Of a stretch of 64,000 bases of DNA, positions 52,788-64,000 are shown piece by piece. The position numbers were made by a program, and so were the translations under genes. Source of the stretch: Anaerolineae bacterium (GTDB lineage: Bacteria; Chloroflexota; Anaerolineae; Aggregatilineales; Phototrophicaceae). The stretch spans positions 1 through 64,000 of the forward strand of contig JALHNT010000022.1 of the NCBI GenBank assembly GCA_022843385.1, given 5' to 3'. The notes beneath the pieces are model-generated. The model searched no databases, had not been told where the DNA came from, and worked only from the letters and a program-made list of their open reading frames with translations. Each line of letters begins with the position of its first letter. The first letter of the stretch is position 1.

Positions 52788-54037
52788 AGATCACTATCGT
52801 TACCGGCGGCTCGCGCGGCGATGTCCAGCCTTATGTCGCCCTGGGCAAAGGACTGCGCCAGGCCGGCCACACTGTCACGCTGCTGGCGAACATCGACTTC
52901 GCGTCGCTGACTGCCGAGGCGGGCCTGACCTTCCGTTCCATGGGCGAGAGCGTCGAGAAGCTGCTCCAGAGTCCGGAGTGGCGCGCGCTAACCGAAGGCG
53001 GGAACTTCCTCAAAATCGTGATGCAGATGAACCGCGAGATGAGTAAACGCGCCCGCGCCCAGGCGGCTCAGATGCCCGACCTGTGTTCCGATGCCGATGT
53101 TCTGGTGGCCGGGGTAGGGGGCATCGGCGGAGCCTTCTCGGTGGCCGAGAAGCTCAACATCCCGGTGGTGCAGGCCTATGTCTTCCCCATCACACCGACC
53201 CGCGCTTTCCCCAGCCCGCTGACGCCGACACTACCGTTGGGCGGGCTGCTCAATAAGCCGTCGTACACGGCCATGCGCCAGATGTTGTGGATGAGCACCC
53301 GCGCCGCTGACAGCGCCACTCGTGAAGTCCTGGGGATGCCCAAAGGCTCGTTCTGGGGACCGTTTGCCGGCCTGGATCAGCGCCGCGTCCCGACCCTTTA
53401 CGGCTACAGTCGCCATGTGCTGCCCCAGCCGTCCGATTGGGACGCCAGCAAGCAGGTCACCGGCTACTGGTTTCTCGATGCCGCCTCGGACTGGACGCCG
53501 CCTGCCAGTTTGATGGATTTCCTCAACGCCGGCCCGCCGCCCATCTACATCGGCTTCGGCAGCATGGTGCAGCGCGACCCCCACGAGTCGGCGCGGCTAG
53601 CCCTGAAAGCGCTCGAACTCTCTGGTCAGCGCGGCGTGATCGCGTCAGGGTGGGGTGGGTTGAAAGCCGGCGATGTACCGGAGTCGGTCTATCTGGTCGA
53701 GTCGCTGCCGCATCGCTGGCTGTTCCCGCGCATGGGGGCGGTGGTGCATCACGGCGGTGCCGGGACGACGGCTGCCGGACTCGTGGCCGGTGTCCCATCC
53801 ATCGTCGTGCCGTTCATGGGCGACCAGGGCTTCTGGGGCAAACGGGTGGCTGATCTGGGGGTCGGCACAGCACCGATCCCACGCAAACGACTGACGGCTG
53901 AACGGCTGGCCGCGGCCATCACCCAGACCGTCACCGACCCGGCCATGCGCCAGCGCGCGGCAGATCTGGGTCAGAAACTCAACGCCGAGGATGGCATCGC
54001 TCAGGCCGTGACCGCCATCGAGCGCAGCATAGGCTAA
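52784..54037 (+). CDS. GT1-family glycosyltransferase (UGT/MGT-like)
   Basis: A 417-residue GT-B enzyme. N-terminal TGGSRGDVQPYVALGKGL is typical of sterol or macrolide glucosyltransferases. The donor-binding end is clear: HHGGAGTTAAGLVAGVPSIV followed by VPFMGDQGFWG. It should transfer sugar from a nucleotide sugar to a small hydrophobic acceptor (sterol, hopanoid, macrolide or drug). Co-transcribed with the TetR gene, which suggests induction by an acceptor or xenobiotic. Confidence 0.92.
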   Translation: MKITIVTGGSRGDVQPYVALGKGLRQAGHTVTLLANIDFASLTAEAGLTFRSMGESVEKLLQSPEWRALTEGGNFLKIVMQMNREMSKRARAQAAQMPDLCSDADVLVAGVGGIGGAFSVAEKLNIPVVQAYVFPITPTRAFPSPLTPTLPLGGLLNKPSYTAMRQMLWMSTRAADSATREVLGMPKGSFWGPFAGLDQRRVPTLYGYSRHVLPQPSDWDASKQVTGYWFLDAASDWTPPASLMDFLNAGPPPIYIGFGSMVQRDPHESARLALKALELSGQRGVIASGWGGLKAGDVPESVYLVESLPHRWLFPRMGAVVHHGGAGTTAAGLVAGVPSIVVPFMGDQGFWGKRVADLGVGTAPIPRKRLTAERLAAAITQTVTDPAMRQRAADLGQKLNAEDGIAQAVTAIERSIG

Positions 54038-54142
54038 GACAGCAATTCTGCTAATCTCATTCAGTCGCTCGTACAGGCAGTTGATTGGATCAACCGCCAC
54101 ACCTTAGCTATTCGAAATTCAGTATATCGATGGAGTTCAACA

Positions 54143-54364
54143 ATGCCCCAGTTACCAATCCAACTCCCAGCGAGTGATCTGCCGGCGAAAATCGGCCAAC
54201 CCGCAACGCGCGCATTGGCGCAGTTTGGTATCCTACGGCTGGAGCAACTGACTGCCCACACCGAATCGGAGATACAGGCGCTGCATGGTGTCGGTCCCAA
54301 AGCCATCGGCATTCTGCGTCAGGCATTGGCGAGCCACGGCCTCTCATTCAGGGCAGAAGGATAA
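54143..54364 (+). CDS. Small helix-hairpin-helix DNA-binding protein
   Basis: A 73-residue protein with two helix-hairpin-helix-like halves: ARALAQFGILRLEQLTAHT and LHGVGPKAIGILRQALASHG, similar to the RNA polymerase alpha C-terminal domain fold. GGAG lies seven bases before the ATG. Probably binds DNA without sequence choice or a protein partner. Convergent with araD. Confidence 0.85.
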   Translation: MPQLPIQLPASDLPAKIGQPATRALAQFGILRLEQLTAHTESEIQALHGVGPKAIGILRQALASHGLSFRAEG

Positions 54365-54412
54365 ACGCATCCAGGAGTTCCAGCGTCACCAGACACTGAC
54401 CGATGGTGGCAA

Positions 54413-55066
54413 TCAGCGCTGGCCGTAGACATGCGTGTAGCGGTGATGCAGTTTGGCGATGTCGCTCTCCGCAATCGGGATCGGCGTCCCCATCTGCGTT
54501 GCCATGAAGACGATGGCGGCGTTGTCCTCGGTCATGACGGCGGCCTGCACCGCTTTTTCGCAGGTTGGGCCGATGGCAAAGACGCCGTGATTTTGCAGGA
54601 TACAGGCCGGGCTGTGTGAGTCCTTAAGCGTCTCAACCACCAGTTGGCCGATCTCTTCGCCACCAATCAGGGCAAACCCGCCGCACGGGATCGGCCCGCC
54701 GAATTCGTCACCCATCGCTGTCGTGTAACAGGGGATGGAGCGCCCCAGGACCGCGAAGGCGGTGGCATAGCGCGAATGGGTATGCACCACGCCGAAGACA
54801 TCCGGGCGCTGACGGTAGATGTAGCAGTGCGAGGCAGTATCAGATGACGGGCTGTAGCTGCCTTCGACCACTTTCCCATGAATATCGACCACCACCATAT
54901 TCTCCGGCGTCAAGTCCTGGAACTTGATGCCGCTGGGCTTGATGACAACATAGTTGGTCTCAGGGTCGCGGGCGCTGACGTTGCCGCTGGTCCAGGCCAC
55001 CAGATTATTTTTCGGTAGTTCCAGATTCATCGCGCACACCTCGGCGCGGAGTGGTTCGAGCAGCAT
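54413..55066 (-). CDS. araD: Class II aldolase, L-ribulose-5-phosphate 4-epimerase type
   Basis: A 217-residue enzyme with class II aldolase/AraD motifs: TSGNVSARD phosphate loop, zinc ligands in HTHSRYATAFA, GDEFGGPIPCGG, and LQNHGVFAIGPT with the third His. The length fits AraD (about 230). It would interconvert L-ribulose-5-phosphate and D-xylulose-5-phosphate. No araA or araB is adjacent, so a fuculose- or rhamnulose-phosphate aldolase is an alternative. GGGAG precedes the ATG. Confidence 0.87.
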   Translation of the reverse strand: MLLEPLRAEVCAMNLELPKNNLVAWTSGNVSARDPETNYVVIKPSGIKFQDLTPENMVVVDIHGKVVEGSYSPSSDTASHCYIYRQRPDVFGVVHTHSRYATAFAVLGRSIPCYTTAMGDEFGGPIPCGGFALIGGEEIGQLVVETLKDSHSPACILQNHGVFAIGPTCEKAVQAAVMTEDNAAIVFMATQMGTPIPIAESDIAKLHHRYTHVYGQR

Positions 55067-55234
55067 GATATTTCTCCCAGAGTAATCTGACGGAACCTAT
55101 TCCTTCGATTATTCCCCAGCCCGTTGCATCCGGCAAGTGGCCGCGGTGACCCAGAACTGAACCTTTAGGGTTGGCATGTCACAATTCGATTTACACTAAA
55201 TGAAGGCCTATGCTTCAGACGGAGTGATATTGCC

Positions 55235-55612
55235 ATGACAATCCAATTTCAGTATGTCGAACCGGGCGTCGTCCACATCCAATGGCTTCAACGGGTCACC
55301 GTGGATGAACTGGATGTCAAAGTCAAGGAGATCAAACAGATCATCAACGAAAAAGGGGATCGGGCTTACGTAGAAATTGTCGATCTGCGTGCCTGCACCG
55401 CTATCCCATTTGACCTGCGAGGCTTGCGCCGTATCGCAACCTATGACCATCGCATTATCGGCTATGTAGTCCTGCAGCCGAGTCATTTGGCGAAGACCAT
55501 GGCAACTATGCTGAATCAGTTGACGGATCTGCCATTCCGTGTCGCCATTTCGTGGGAAGACGCACTGGTCACAGCGAGGGCTACCTTAGCCGAACGTCAA
55601 CCGATTCGATGA
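55235..55612 (+). CDS. STAS-like single-domain protein
   Basis: A 125-residue protein of alternating strands and helices (VVHIQWLQRVTVDELDVKVK, YVEIVDLRACTAIP, IIGYVVLQPSHLAKTMATM) resembling the STAS-like SpoIIAA fold of unknown-function proteins. The usual phosphorylatable Ser is not evident. GGAG precedes the ATG by about ten bases. Lies alone; function unknown. Confidence 0.72.
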   Translation: MTIQFQYVEPGVVHIQWLQRVTVDELDVKVKEIKQIINEKGDRAYVEIVDLRACTAIPFDLRGLRRIATYDHRIIGYVVLQPSHLAKTMATMLNQLTDLPFRVAISWEDALVTARATLAERQPIR

Positions 55613-55967
55613 GAGTGCTACCGCCGACAAACCGGTATCGAGTGCTCGATGTTTAGCCCAGCACCATGCAACGTGTGCAGGGTAAGCAACACGCACGAGT
55701 AGTCAATTTTCAGAAGCAAGAGCAATATCGTCTGAACAATACTGTCGCCAGCGAATTGCTCTTTCTGAACGAAGTGCGGATCACAAATGTGATCTACTCA
55801 ATGAAGTCCCACGGACTTCATGATGAGTGCTGTCATTCCCAGGAATATTGCTGAGCGCACCCGGTTCCGCTCACCATCGCGCGTACGGCCCGCCGCTCTT
55901 TAGATGTCGCAACGGCTGTGCATCGGACTGGACTATCCCCACACCGGAATGAACAAACCGCCGACAG
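55613..55967. other. Gene-free spacer with three hairpins
   Basis: No gene supported. Hairpins: AAGAGCAAT (55718-55726) / ATTGCTCTT (55755-55763); GATCACA (55779-55785) / TGTGATC (55788-55794); ATGAAGTCC (55801-55809) / GGACTTCAT (55813-55821). It may hold a structured RNA or operators; nothing else seen. Confidence 0.45.
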
Positions 55968-55997
55968 TTGCCGCTTTCCTCCATGCCCCTCTATAAT
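55968..55997 (+). promoter_or_regulatory. Promoter of the acyl-CoA synthetase gene
   Basis: TTGCCG (55968-55973), 18-base spacer, consensus TATAAT (55992-55997), about 40 bases before the chosen ATG at 56040, which has AGGAG upstream. Confidence 0.6.
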
Positions 55998-56039
55998 TCT
56001 CCACCACAATCAGACCCACCTTATTCAGGAGAAATGTTT

Positions 56040-57950
<1,911 letters not shown>

Positions 57951-58050
57951 GGAACAGGTTCAGGACGGACAGGTGGCTGCCCGTCCTGAACGGCTCACAC
58001 CCTATGCAGGGAGAGTCAATGGGCTGTCCGAAAGCACAGGAGCAATAGTC

Positions 58051-58157
58051 ATGGATGAACAATGGATCAACCCAGAAGCGGCGTCACAGATCACAGAAAT
58101 CGTCCGACAGACAACCGATGAGCAATTCGACGCGCGGGTGCGCAGCTTGCACGCGCG

Positions 58158-58160
<3 letters not shown>
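58051..58160 (+). pseudogene. Truncated gene start next to the fucose synthase
   Basis: ATG with AGGAG eight bases upstream opens a frame MDEQWINPEAASQITEIVRQ and on for about 36 residues, then runs into the antisense 3' end of the gene at 58158 and loses sense. It looks like the beginning of a gene whose rest was lost; no family recognised. Confidence 0.35.
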
Positions 58161-59183
<1,023 letters not shown>

Positions 59184-59386
59184 TCAAGATTTACCCTGAG
59201 TTAAATCATGAGTTGAGATCGGCTCAATCTGGTTTATTCGCCAGGCAGCGCACCCGCCAACCCCGCTTAACTCGAAGATGCTCCGTTGGTGTTTGCGCCC
59301 TTTAATCATGCGCGTAGACTCGCCAGCGGATTTCACCTACCCTGATGCACATTGCATTGCTTCGTCAGGTTCAGGGGGAACTCTAT

Positions 59387-60229
59387 ATGCTCGCATCGTT
59401 GATTATCGCCCTGCGCGAAGGGCTGGAAGCCTCGCTCATCGTTGGCATCGTCTTCGGTTTCCTGCGCAAAACCGGTCAGTCGTCACAGGCGCGCTATGCC
59501 TGGTACGGGGTGATTACCGCCGTGCTGGTCAGCGTGGCGGTGGCGCTGGGCATCCAGGCGGTTGGCGCGGAACTGGAAGGCCAGGCCGAACAAATCTTTG
59601 AAGGCACAATGATGTTGATCGCCGTCGGTCTGCTGACGTGGATGATCTTCTGGATGCGCTATCATTCGCGTACCCTCAAGTCTAACCTGGAGAGCGAACT
59701 CCAGACCGCCATGACATCGGGCAATCCACGCGCCCTGTTTGCCGTTACCTTCTTCGCTGTCGTCCGTGAGGGCATCGAAACCGCGCTGTTTATCTCGGCA
59801 GTGGCGCTGACAGCGGCCGATGGCGGCACGCTGCTGGGAACGCTGCTTGGTCTGATGGCCTCGGTCATCATCGGTTACGCCATCTACGCCTCCACCACCC
59901 GGCTCAACCTGAGCCAGTTCTTCAATGTCACCAGCTTCCTGCTGCTGCTGTTCGCTGCCGGGTTGCTGGCGCATGGCATCCATGAGTTTCAGGAAGCCGG
60001 TCTGCTTTTCACCCTCAACGAACACCTGTGGAACACCGGCAACCTGATCGCCGAGGACTCAACCGTCGGTCAACTGCTGCGGGCGCTGTTCGGCTATCAT
60101 GCCAGCCCGTCGCTGGAAGAAGTCGTCGTCTACTGGGGCTACTGGCTGGCGATCCTGCTGGTTGTGCCGCGTCTGGTGGATCGTCGTATCGCCCAGGCGC
60201 AGTCGGTCGCCAAACCTGTGACCACCTGA
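59387..60229 (+). CDS. FTR1-family iron permease
   Basis: About 280 residues from the ATG preceded by GGGGGAA. Seven membrane segments. The two REGxE iron motifs are present: REGLEAS in the first helix and REGIETA in the fourth (about residues 11-15 and 123-127). Known relatives import ferric iron after oxidation by a partner (EfeUOB or a multicopper oxidase); no partner gene is adjacent. Upstream in-frame extension to 59345 is possible but lacks a ribosome site. Confidence 0.92.
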   Translation: MLASLIIALREGLEASLIVGIVFGFLRKTGQSSQARYAWYGVITAVLVSVAVALGIQAVGAELEGQAEQIFEGTMMLIAVGLLTWMIFWMRYHSRTLKSNLESELQTAMTSGNPRALFAVTFFAVVREGIETALFISAVALTAADGGTLLGTLLGLMASVIIGYAIYASTTRLNLSQFFNVTSFLLLLFAAGLLAHGIHEFQEAGLLFTLNEHLWNTGNLIAEDSTVGQLLRALFGYHASPSLEEVVVYWGYWLAILLVVPRLVDRRIAQAQSVAKPVTT

Positions 60230-60270
60230 CACGCCGCTCATCAGCCCTGATACTCATCATTCGTCGTCAT

Positions 60271-60558
60271 TCAGCTTTGAAACAGCCGGGCAAAGCCGTC
60301 GTAGGGCGAAAGCGGCATGATCTCAAATTCGATCAGCCGATGGCGCACCAGCGGCAGCGACGCCAATACCTCATGAGCCTGCGCAAGATTGTCGCATTCC
60401 AGCACCAGCACGGCGGTATGCTGATCGCCGCGGAAGTAGATCTCCCGTACCTGTCCCGAAAGATACAACGCCCAGACCTGCGCCGCTTCATCTTTCAGAT
60501 GGGGTTGGTAGATGGCTGAATCGGTACTGAGTTCACGTTCAAGTGCTAACAGCTTCAC
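60271..60558 (-). CDS. YCII/muconolactone-isomerase-like small protein
   Basis: A 95-residue protein with GTG start and AGGAAAG upstream. Ferredoxin-like alpha/beta barrel pattern (EAAQVWALYLSGQVREIYFR, TAVLVLECDNLAQAHEVLAS, LIEFEIMPLSPYDGFARLF). Similar to dimeric alpha-beta barrel proteins of the YCII or muconolactone isomerase kind; the substrate is unknown. Convergent with the FTR1 gene. Confidence 0.8.
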   Translation of the reverse strand: MKLLALERELSTDSAIYQPHLKDEAAQVWALYLSGQVREIYFRGDQHTAVLVLECDNLAQAHEVLASLPLVRHRLIEFEIMPLSPYDGFARLFQS

Positions 60559-60784
60559 GGTTGCGGTCTTTCCTGCTCACTCAAGAGCAAATCTTCCTCA
60601 TGGTCGAATAATTCTACCGACCCATTCTGATTTCTATCGACGCTCAGCTCACCCCGGCTTCATCTGCGCTTCAGATTTCATTCACCTCTGGCTAGACCAG
60701 CGCTCATTACGGCTTTCATAATCACTCAGATTGCTCCCGTACTCTGACAGCCATCGGATTGAACAAATGAGGAGAATTCTGAAG

Positions 60785-61840
60785 ATGCGTAAATTGTTGC
60801 TCCTGGTATTGGCTGCTGTTCTGCTGGTGGGTGTCGTACCCGCTTTTGGTCAGGATGAACCCGGTACCATCGCCGAAATCGTGATCGCTTCGACCACTGC
60901 CGAGACCCCTGAGTTCACCGTCCTGCTCGCCGCGGTTCAGGCCGCCAGCCCCGCTTTCGTGGAAGCGCTGTCGAATGCCGACAATCAGATGACCGTCTTC
61001 GCCCCCACCGACGCCGCTTTCGGTGCCCTGCTGGCCGCATTGAACGTGACCGCCGAAGACCTGCTGGCGAACACCGCCCTGCTGAACGTCGTCCTCAGCT
61101 ATCATATCGTCCCGGCGTCCTTTGACGCTGCTGCTGTCGTCGCTCTCGACGGCGCAATTGTCGGCACCATGCTGCCTGATGCCCCGCTGGCGATCAGCCT
61201 GGATGGCGACGCAGTGAAGGTCAATGAAGCCACCGTCGTCGCAGCCGATGTGATGGCCTCGAACGGTGTCGTCCATGTAATTGACTCGGTGCTGCTGCCC
61301 GCCGACGCGATGGAACGCGCTGAAGCGATGGGCATGATGGCCGAGATGACCCCTGATCCGATGATGGCCGCGCCGGTGACCCTGGCCGAGACCGTCGTCG
61401 CTGCGACCCAGGCTTCGACCCCGGAATTCACCGTCCTGCTGGCCGCTGTCAGCGCTGCTGACCCCAGCATCCTGGGGATGCTCTCCAGCACCGGCAACTA
61501 CACCGTATTTGCCCCGACCGATGCCGCCTTCGGTGCCGCTCTGACTGCGCTGAATGTGACGGCTGAAGCACTGCTGGCCGACACCGCCAACCTGAACCGC
61601 ATCCTGGCGTACCATGTCGTCCCCGGCAAGTTCTCTGCTGCTACCGTGATCGCCGCTGTTGGTGATAATGCCGATGGCATCAAGGTCGCCACCATGGTTC
61701 CGGGCGTCGCCCTGACCCTGAAGGTGATGGATGGCGCGGTAATGGTTGATGGCGCGACTGTGGTCGCCGCTGACGTGATGGCCTCCAACGGCATCGTCCA
61801 TGTCATCGACGCCGTGATCCTGCCCCCGGCTGCTCAATAA
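60785..61840 (+). CDS. Secreted protein with two FAS1 (fasciclin) domains
   Basis: A 351-residue protein starting at the ATG after GAGGAG, giving a signal peptide (KLLLLVLAAVLLVGVVPAFG). FAS1 domain 1 is at about 28-180 (TVFAPTDAAFGALLAAL, YHIVPASF, NGVVHVIDSVLLP). A Met/Ala/Glu-rich linker (AEAMGMMAEMTPDPMM) leads to FAS1 domain 2 at about 205-350 (TVFAPTDAAFGAALTAL, YHVVPGKF, NGIVHVIDAVILP). FAS1 proteins mediate cell or matrix adhesion. Followed by a clear terminator. Confidence 0.95.
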   Translation: MRKLLLLVLAAVLLVGVVPAFGQDEPGTIAEIVIASTTAETPEFTVLLAAVQAASPAFVEALSNADNQMTVFAPTDAAFGALLAALNVTAEDLLANTALLNVVLSYHIVPASFDAAAVVALDGAIVGTMLPDAPLAISLDGDAVKVNEATVVAADVMASNGVVHVIDSVLLPADAMERAEAMGMMAEMTPDPMMAAPVTLAETVVAATQASTPEFTVLLAAVSAADPSILGMLSSTGNYTVFAPTDAAFGAALTALNVTAEALLADTANLNRILAYHVVPGKFSAATVIAAVGDNADGIKVATMVPGVALTLKVMDGAVMVDGATVVAADVMASNGIVHVIDAVILPPAAQ

Positions 61841-61868
61841 GACGAGTTCGCCACCTGTGTAAAACGAG

Positions 61869-61892
61869 CAGGGCAGCCTACGGGTTGCCCTG
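61869..61892 (+). terminator. Intrinsic terminator after the FAS1 gene
   Basis: CAGGGCA (61869-61875) / TGCCCTG (61886-61892) with further pairing inside, followed by TTTGCGTTT, about 30 bases after the stop. Confidence 0.75.
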
Positions 61893-62127
61893 TTTGCGTT
61901 TAGACTGTGAGAATCATTGAGTTGGTGCAGATAATGTTGGGGGATGCGCCTGCTGCATAGCATTTGCGAGGAGTAAGTGTGCCGATGGACTCTGCCGTCA
62001 TCGACAGGTGGTTGCGGATGGGCTAGACTCGATTCAGATACACCTCAGAAAACATCGCTCAACTCGTTGCTGCCCTCCCACTGGGGCATATCCCGATCCA
62101 TACCTCACCCCCATGAGGAGGTTCTGG

Positions 62128-64000
62128 ATGACGGATCATAACTTGACTGCGACCGGCGTATCCCACCACACACTGCGCCAGATGACCTCTTTTGTTGGTC
62201 GCGAAACCGAAATCGTTGACATCATGCAGCGGATGAACAACCCGCTGTGCCAGCTCCTCACCCTGGTGGGGCCGGGCGGCATCGGCAAGACACGGTTGGC
62301 GCTGGAGATTGCGCATGGCTGCCGCGCCGCTTACCGCGATGGGGTCTGCTTTGTTCCGCTGCAACCCTTGCGATCAGCCGATCATATCCCCTCAGCCATC
62401 GGACATACATTGGGACTCGCGATCCGCGAAGGCGACAACCCCATCCAGTTGGTCACTGAGTATCTGCGACCGCGCCAGATGCTGTTGATTCTTGACAACT
62501 TCGAACACCTGATAGATGGGGCGGACTGGGTGGCGACACTGCTGGCTGAAGCGCCGGATGTACGTATCCTGGCAACATCCAGAGAACCGCTTAAGCTGCA
62601 CGAGGAGTGGCAGTGGACAGTGGATGGATTGCGCTTTCCGGCGGTCGGAGCAGATGAGCCGGCGGAGGAGTACAGCGCAGTGCGCCTGTTCGTCGAGCGC
62701 GCGGTCCAGATCAACCCGGATTGGACGCTGGAGGCGAATCGCGCTGCTGTGATTCAGATCTGTCAGTTGGTTGAAGGCATTCCACTGGCGCTGGAGATGG
62801 CGGCCAACTGGAGCAAACTGTTGCCCTGTGAGGCGATTGTCCAGGCTATCCAGCACAGTATCGACTTTCTCACCAGCCGGGAACAGAACATCCCGGAACG
62901 CCATCGCAGTATGCGGGCGGTGTATAACCACTCGTGGCAGTTGCTGCATGAGGATGAGCGTCGCGTGTTCGAGCGCCTTTCGATCTTTCGCAGCGGCTTT
63001 ACTGTGGATGCAGCGGAACAGGTGACTGGGGCGAGTCTGGAGACGCTGGCCGCATTGGTGGATAAGTCCTTCCTGCGGCAGCATCGCAGCGGGCGTTATG
63101 ATATGCACGAGCTACTGCGGCAGTACGGGGCCGAGCAGCTTGCGACGTTTGGCAGCGCCGATGACGTGGCAGACCGGCACATGGACTACTTCGCTGATTT
63201 TGTGGCGCAGCGCGAACCGGAGGTGAAGGGCGAGAAGCAGCTCATGGCTCTGGATCGGTTGGAAGCGGACTTTGAGAACATCCGCGCCGCCTGGAGCCGC
63301 GCCGTCGTCCGGCAGCAGGGGGCTGTGATTGATCGGATGCTGGATGGGTTGTTCTGGTTCGGCGTCATGCGCGGTTTTTCGCTGGATGTCCGGGCGCTAC
63401 TGGATATCGCTCTGGCGGATAGCAGCCTGCCGGAGCCGGTGTGGGCGCGCTTGATGATCCGTATTCAGCAGGCGGCAGATGTGGACTTGATTGATCGTGC
63501 ACAGGCAGTTGCCACAGAGGACGGGAACCCGGCTGAAGCGGCCTACTGCCTGATGCTGCGCGGCGATTACAATACTGAGCATCGTCATGCCCTGGCGCTC
63601 ACGGAATTGCACGAGGCGCTGGAGCAGTTCCGGCGCATCGGCGATGACTTCGGCATGGCGCTCACCCATCTGAGCATCAACTACTATCACGGATTCTTCT
63701 GTGACCAGGAGACGATGCAGAAGCATCTCGATCATGCGCTGCAACACGCGCGCCACATGGGCAACCCGTATCATCTGTACAAGGTGCTGTTCCGCCGGGG
63801 GTGGACCTATTGCAGTGAAGGGCAGTACACAGCCAGTGAGCGCGATTTCACCGAGGCGCTGGGCATCGCCAACCAGATGGGCTTCCGCGATATGGGTGCC
63901 AGTTGCACCGGGTCGCTGGGCTGCCTGGCTTTCTTTCGCGGCGATTTTCAGCAGGCGAAGCGGATGGCCGCCCAGAACCTTGAAGGCGTCAGCCACATGA
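62128..64000 (+). CDS. NB-ARC/AfsR-type STAND ATPase with TPR repeats, 3' end outside the window
   Basis: An open frame of at least 624 residues from the ATG with GAGGAGG upstream; no stop before the window ends. The N end MTSFVGRETEIVDIM is typical of AfsR/LuxR-related ATPases. Walker A GPGGIGKT, Walker B MLLILDNFEHL, ILATSREPL sensor and GIPLALEMAA GxP motif are all present, then WHD-like HELLRQYGAEQL. From about residue 330 there are TPR-like helices (ALTELHEALEQFRRIGDDFG). The C-terminal output domain lies outside. Likely a ligand-gated regulator. Confidence 0.9.
   Translation, partial: MTDHNLTATGVSHHTLRQMTSFVGRETEIVDIMQRMNNPLCQLLTLVGPGGIGKTRLALEIAHGCRAAYRDGVCFVPLQPLRSADHIPSAIGHTLGLAIREGDNPIQLVTEYLRPRQMLLILDNFEHLIDGADWVATLLAEAPDVRILATSREPLKLHEEWQWTVDGLRFPAVGADEPAEEYSAVRLFVERAVQINPDWTLEANRAAVIQICQLVEGIPLALEMAANWSKLLPCEAIVQAIQHSIDFLTSREQNIPERHRSMRAVYNHSWQLLHEDERRVFERLSIFRSGFTVDAAEQVTGASLETLAALVDKSFLRQHRSGRYDMHELLRQYGAEQLATFGSADDVADRHMDYFADFVAQREPEVKGEKQLMALDRLEADFENIRAAWSRAVVRQQGAVIDRMLDGLFWFGVMRGFSLDVRALLDIALADSSLPEPVWARLMIRIQQAADVDLIDRAQAVATEDGNPAEAAYCLMLRGDYNTEHRHALALTELHEALEQFRRIGDDFGMALTHLSINYYHGFFCDQETMQKHLDHALQHARHMGNPYHLYKVLFRRGWTYCSEGQYTASERDFTEALGIANQMGFRDMGASCTGSLGCLAFFRGDFQQAKRMAAQNLEGVSHM

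Noticed and set aside
55779..55794. GATCACA-AA-TGTGATC as a CRP/FNR binding site
   Set aside because: The half-sites face the wrong way and the gap is 2 rather than 6 bases.
60722..61963. Minus-strand open frame of 413 codons opposite the FAS1 gene
   Set aside because: Gly/Asp/His-rich antisense product of the repeated FAS1 sequence, no ribosome site or domain.
62392..63108. Minus-strand frame of 238 codons near the window end
   Set aside because: Lies opposite the NB-ARC regulator, whose open frame with Walker motifs runs to the window edge.

Overview
The window looks like chromosomal DNA from a free-living bacterium, most likely a member of the Chloroflexota (Anaerolineae-like). That is an inference. 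It rests on the GC-rich coding sequence, many secreted proteins with Thr/Pro-rich linkers, expanded families of membrane-anchored PD40-type beta-propellers, a Ser/Thr kinase fused to an AAA ATPase and TPR region, FAS1 repeats, and intergenic DNA full of REP-like palindromes and low-complexity 'word' repeats. No rRNA, tRNA or CRISPR array was recognised.

Layout. 0.1-3.8 kb: a minus-strand cluster of two tandem PD40 propeller paralogues and an SH3b-SGNH hydrolase. 4.0-5.9 kb: an AT-richer orphan membrane gene and a long repeat-rich spacer (repeat copy A). 5.95-8.5 kb: a Trk/Ktr potassium uptake operon (two RCK proteins and TrkH). 8.6-9.2 kb: a Met-rich secreted protein, closed by a two-way terminator. 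9.3-18 kb: two giant secreted modular proteins that share a roughly 170-residue 'DDxNEV' module. 18.2-24.8 kb: a HerA-like ATPase, a Uma2 nuclease with a deleted copy of itself nearby, a glycoside-hydrolase-like protein, an OmpA-domain protein with an eCIS-type leader, and a PNPOx-family protein. 24.8-30.05 kb: a plasmid-like block of winged-helix protein, ParA, ParB and prim-pol replication protein. 30.1-35.5 kb: two response regulators (one with a dead cyclase domain), a kinase-AAA-TPR regulator and a CoA-binding protein. 35.5-43.7 kb: five tandem propeller paralogues. 43.7-49.4 kb: a CIA30 protein, a serine hydrolase, membrane proteins and an ABC exporter among REP/fold-back elements. 49.7-52.1 kb: an AlbA_2/Schlafen-like gene and repeat copy B. 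52.1-64 kb: a TetR-GT1 operon, an HhH protein, AraD, a STAS-like protein, acyl-CoA synthetase, GDP-L-fucose synthase, FTR1, a YCII-like protein, a FAS1 protein, and an NB-ARC/AfsR-type regulator cut by the window edge.

The most interesting region is the ParA-ParB-prim-pol block. The replication gene carries four copies of the palindrome GCGTCGGAATTCCGACGC (the last with one mismatch). They are read in two different frames, so they appear to be selected as DNA rather than as protein, and I did not notice the palindrome elsewhere in the window. An AT-rich, inverted-repeat-rich spacer sits between parB and the prim-pol gene. Together these suggest an integrated or domesticated replicon with its own centromere (parS-like) or replication sites. 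The next most interesting feature is a dispersed noncoding repeat that carries a strong sigma70-type promoter and a structurally conserved hairpin. Its copies lie beside accessory genes.
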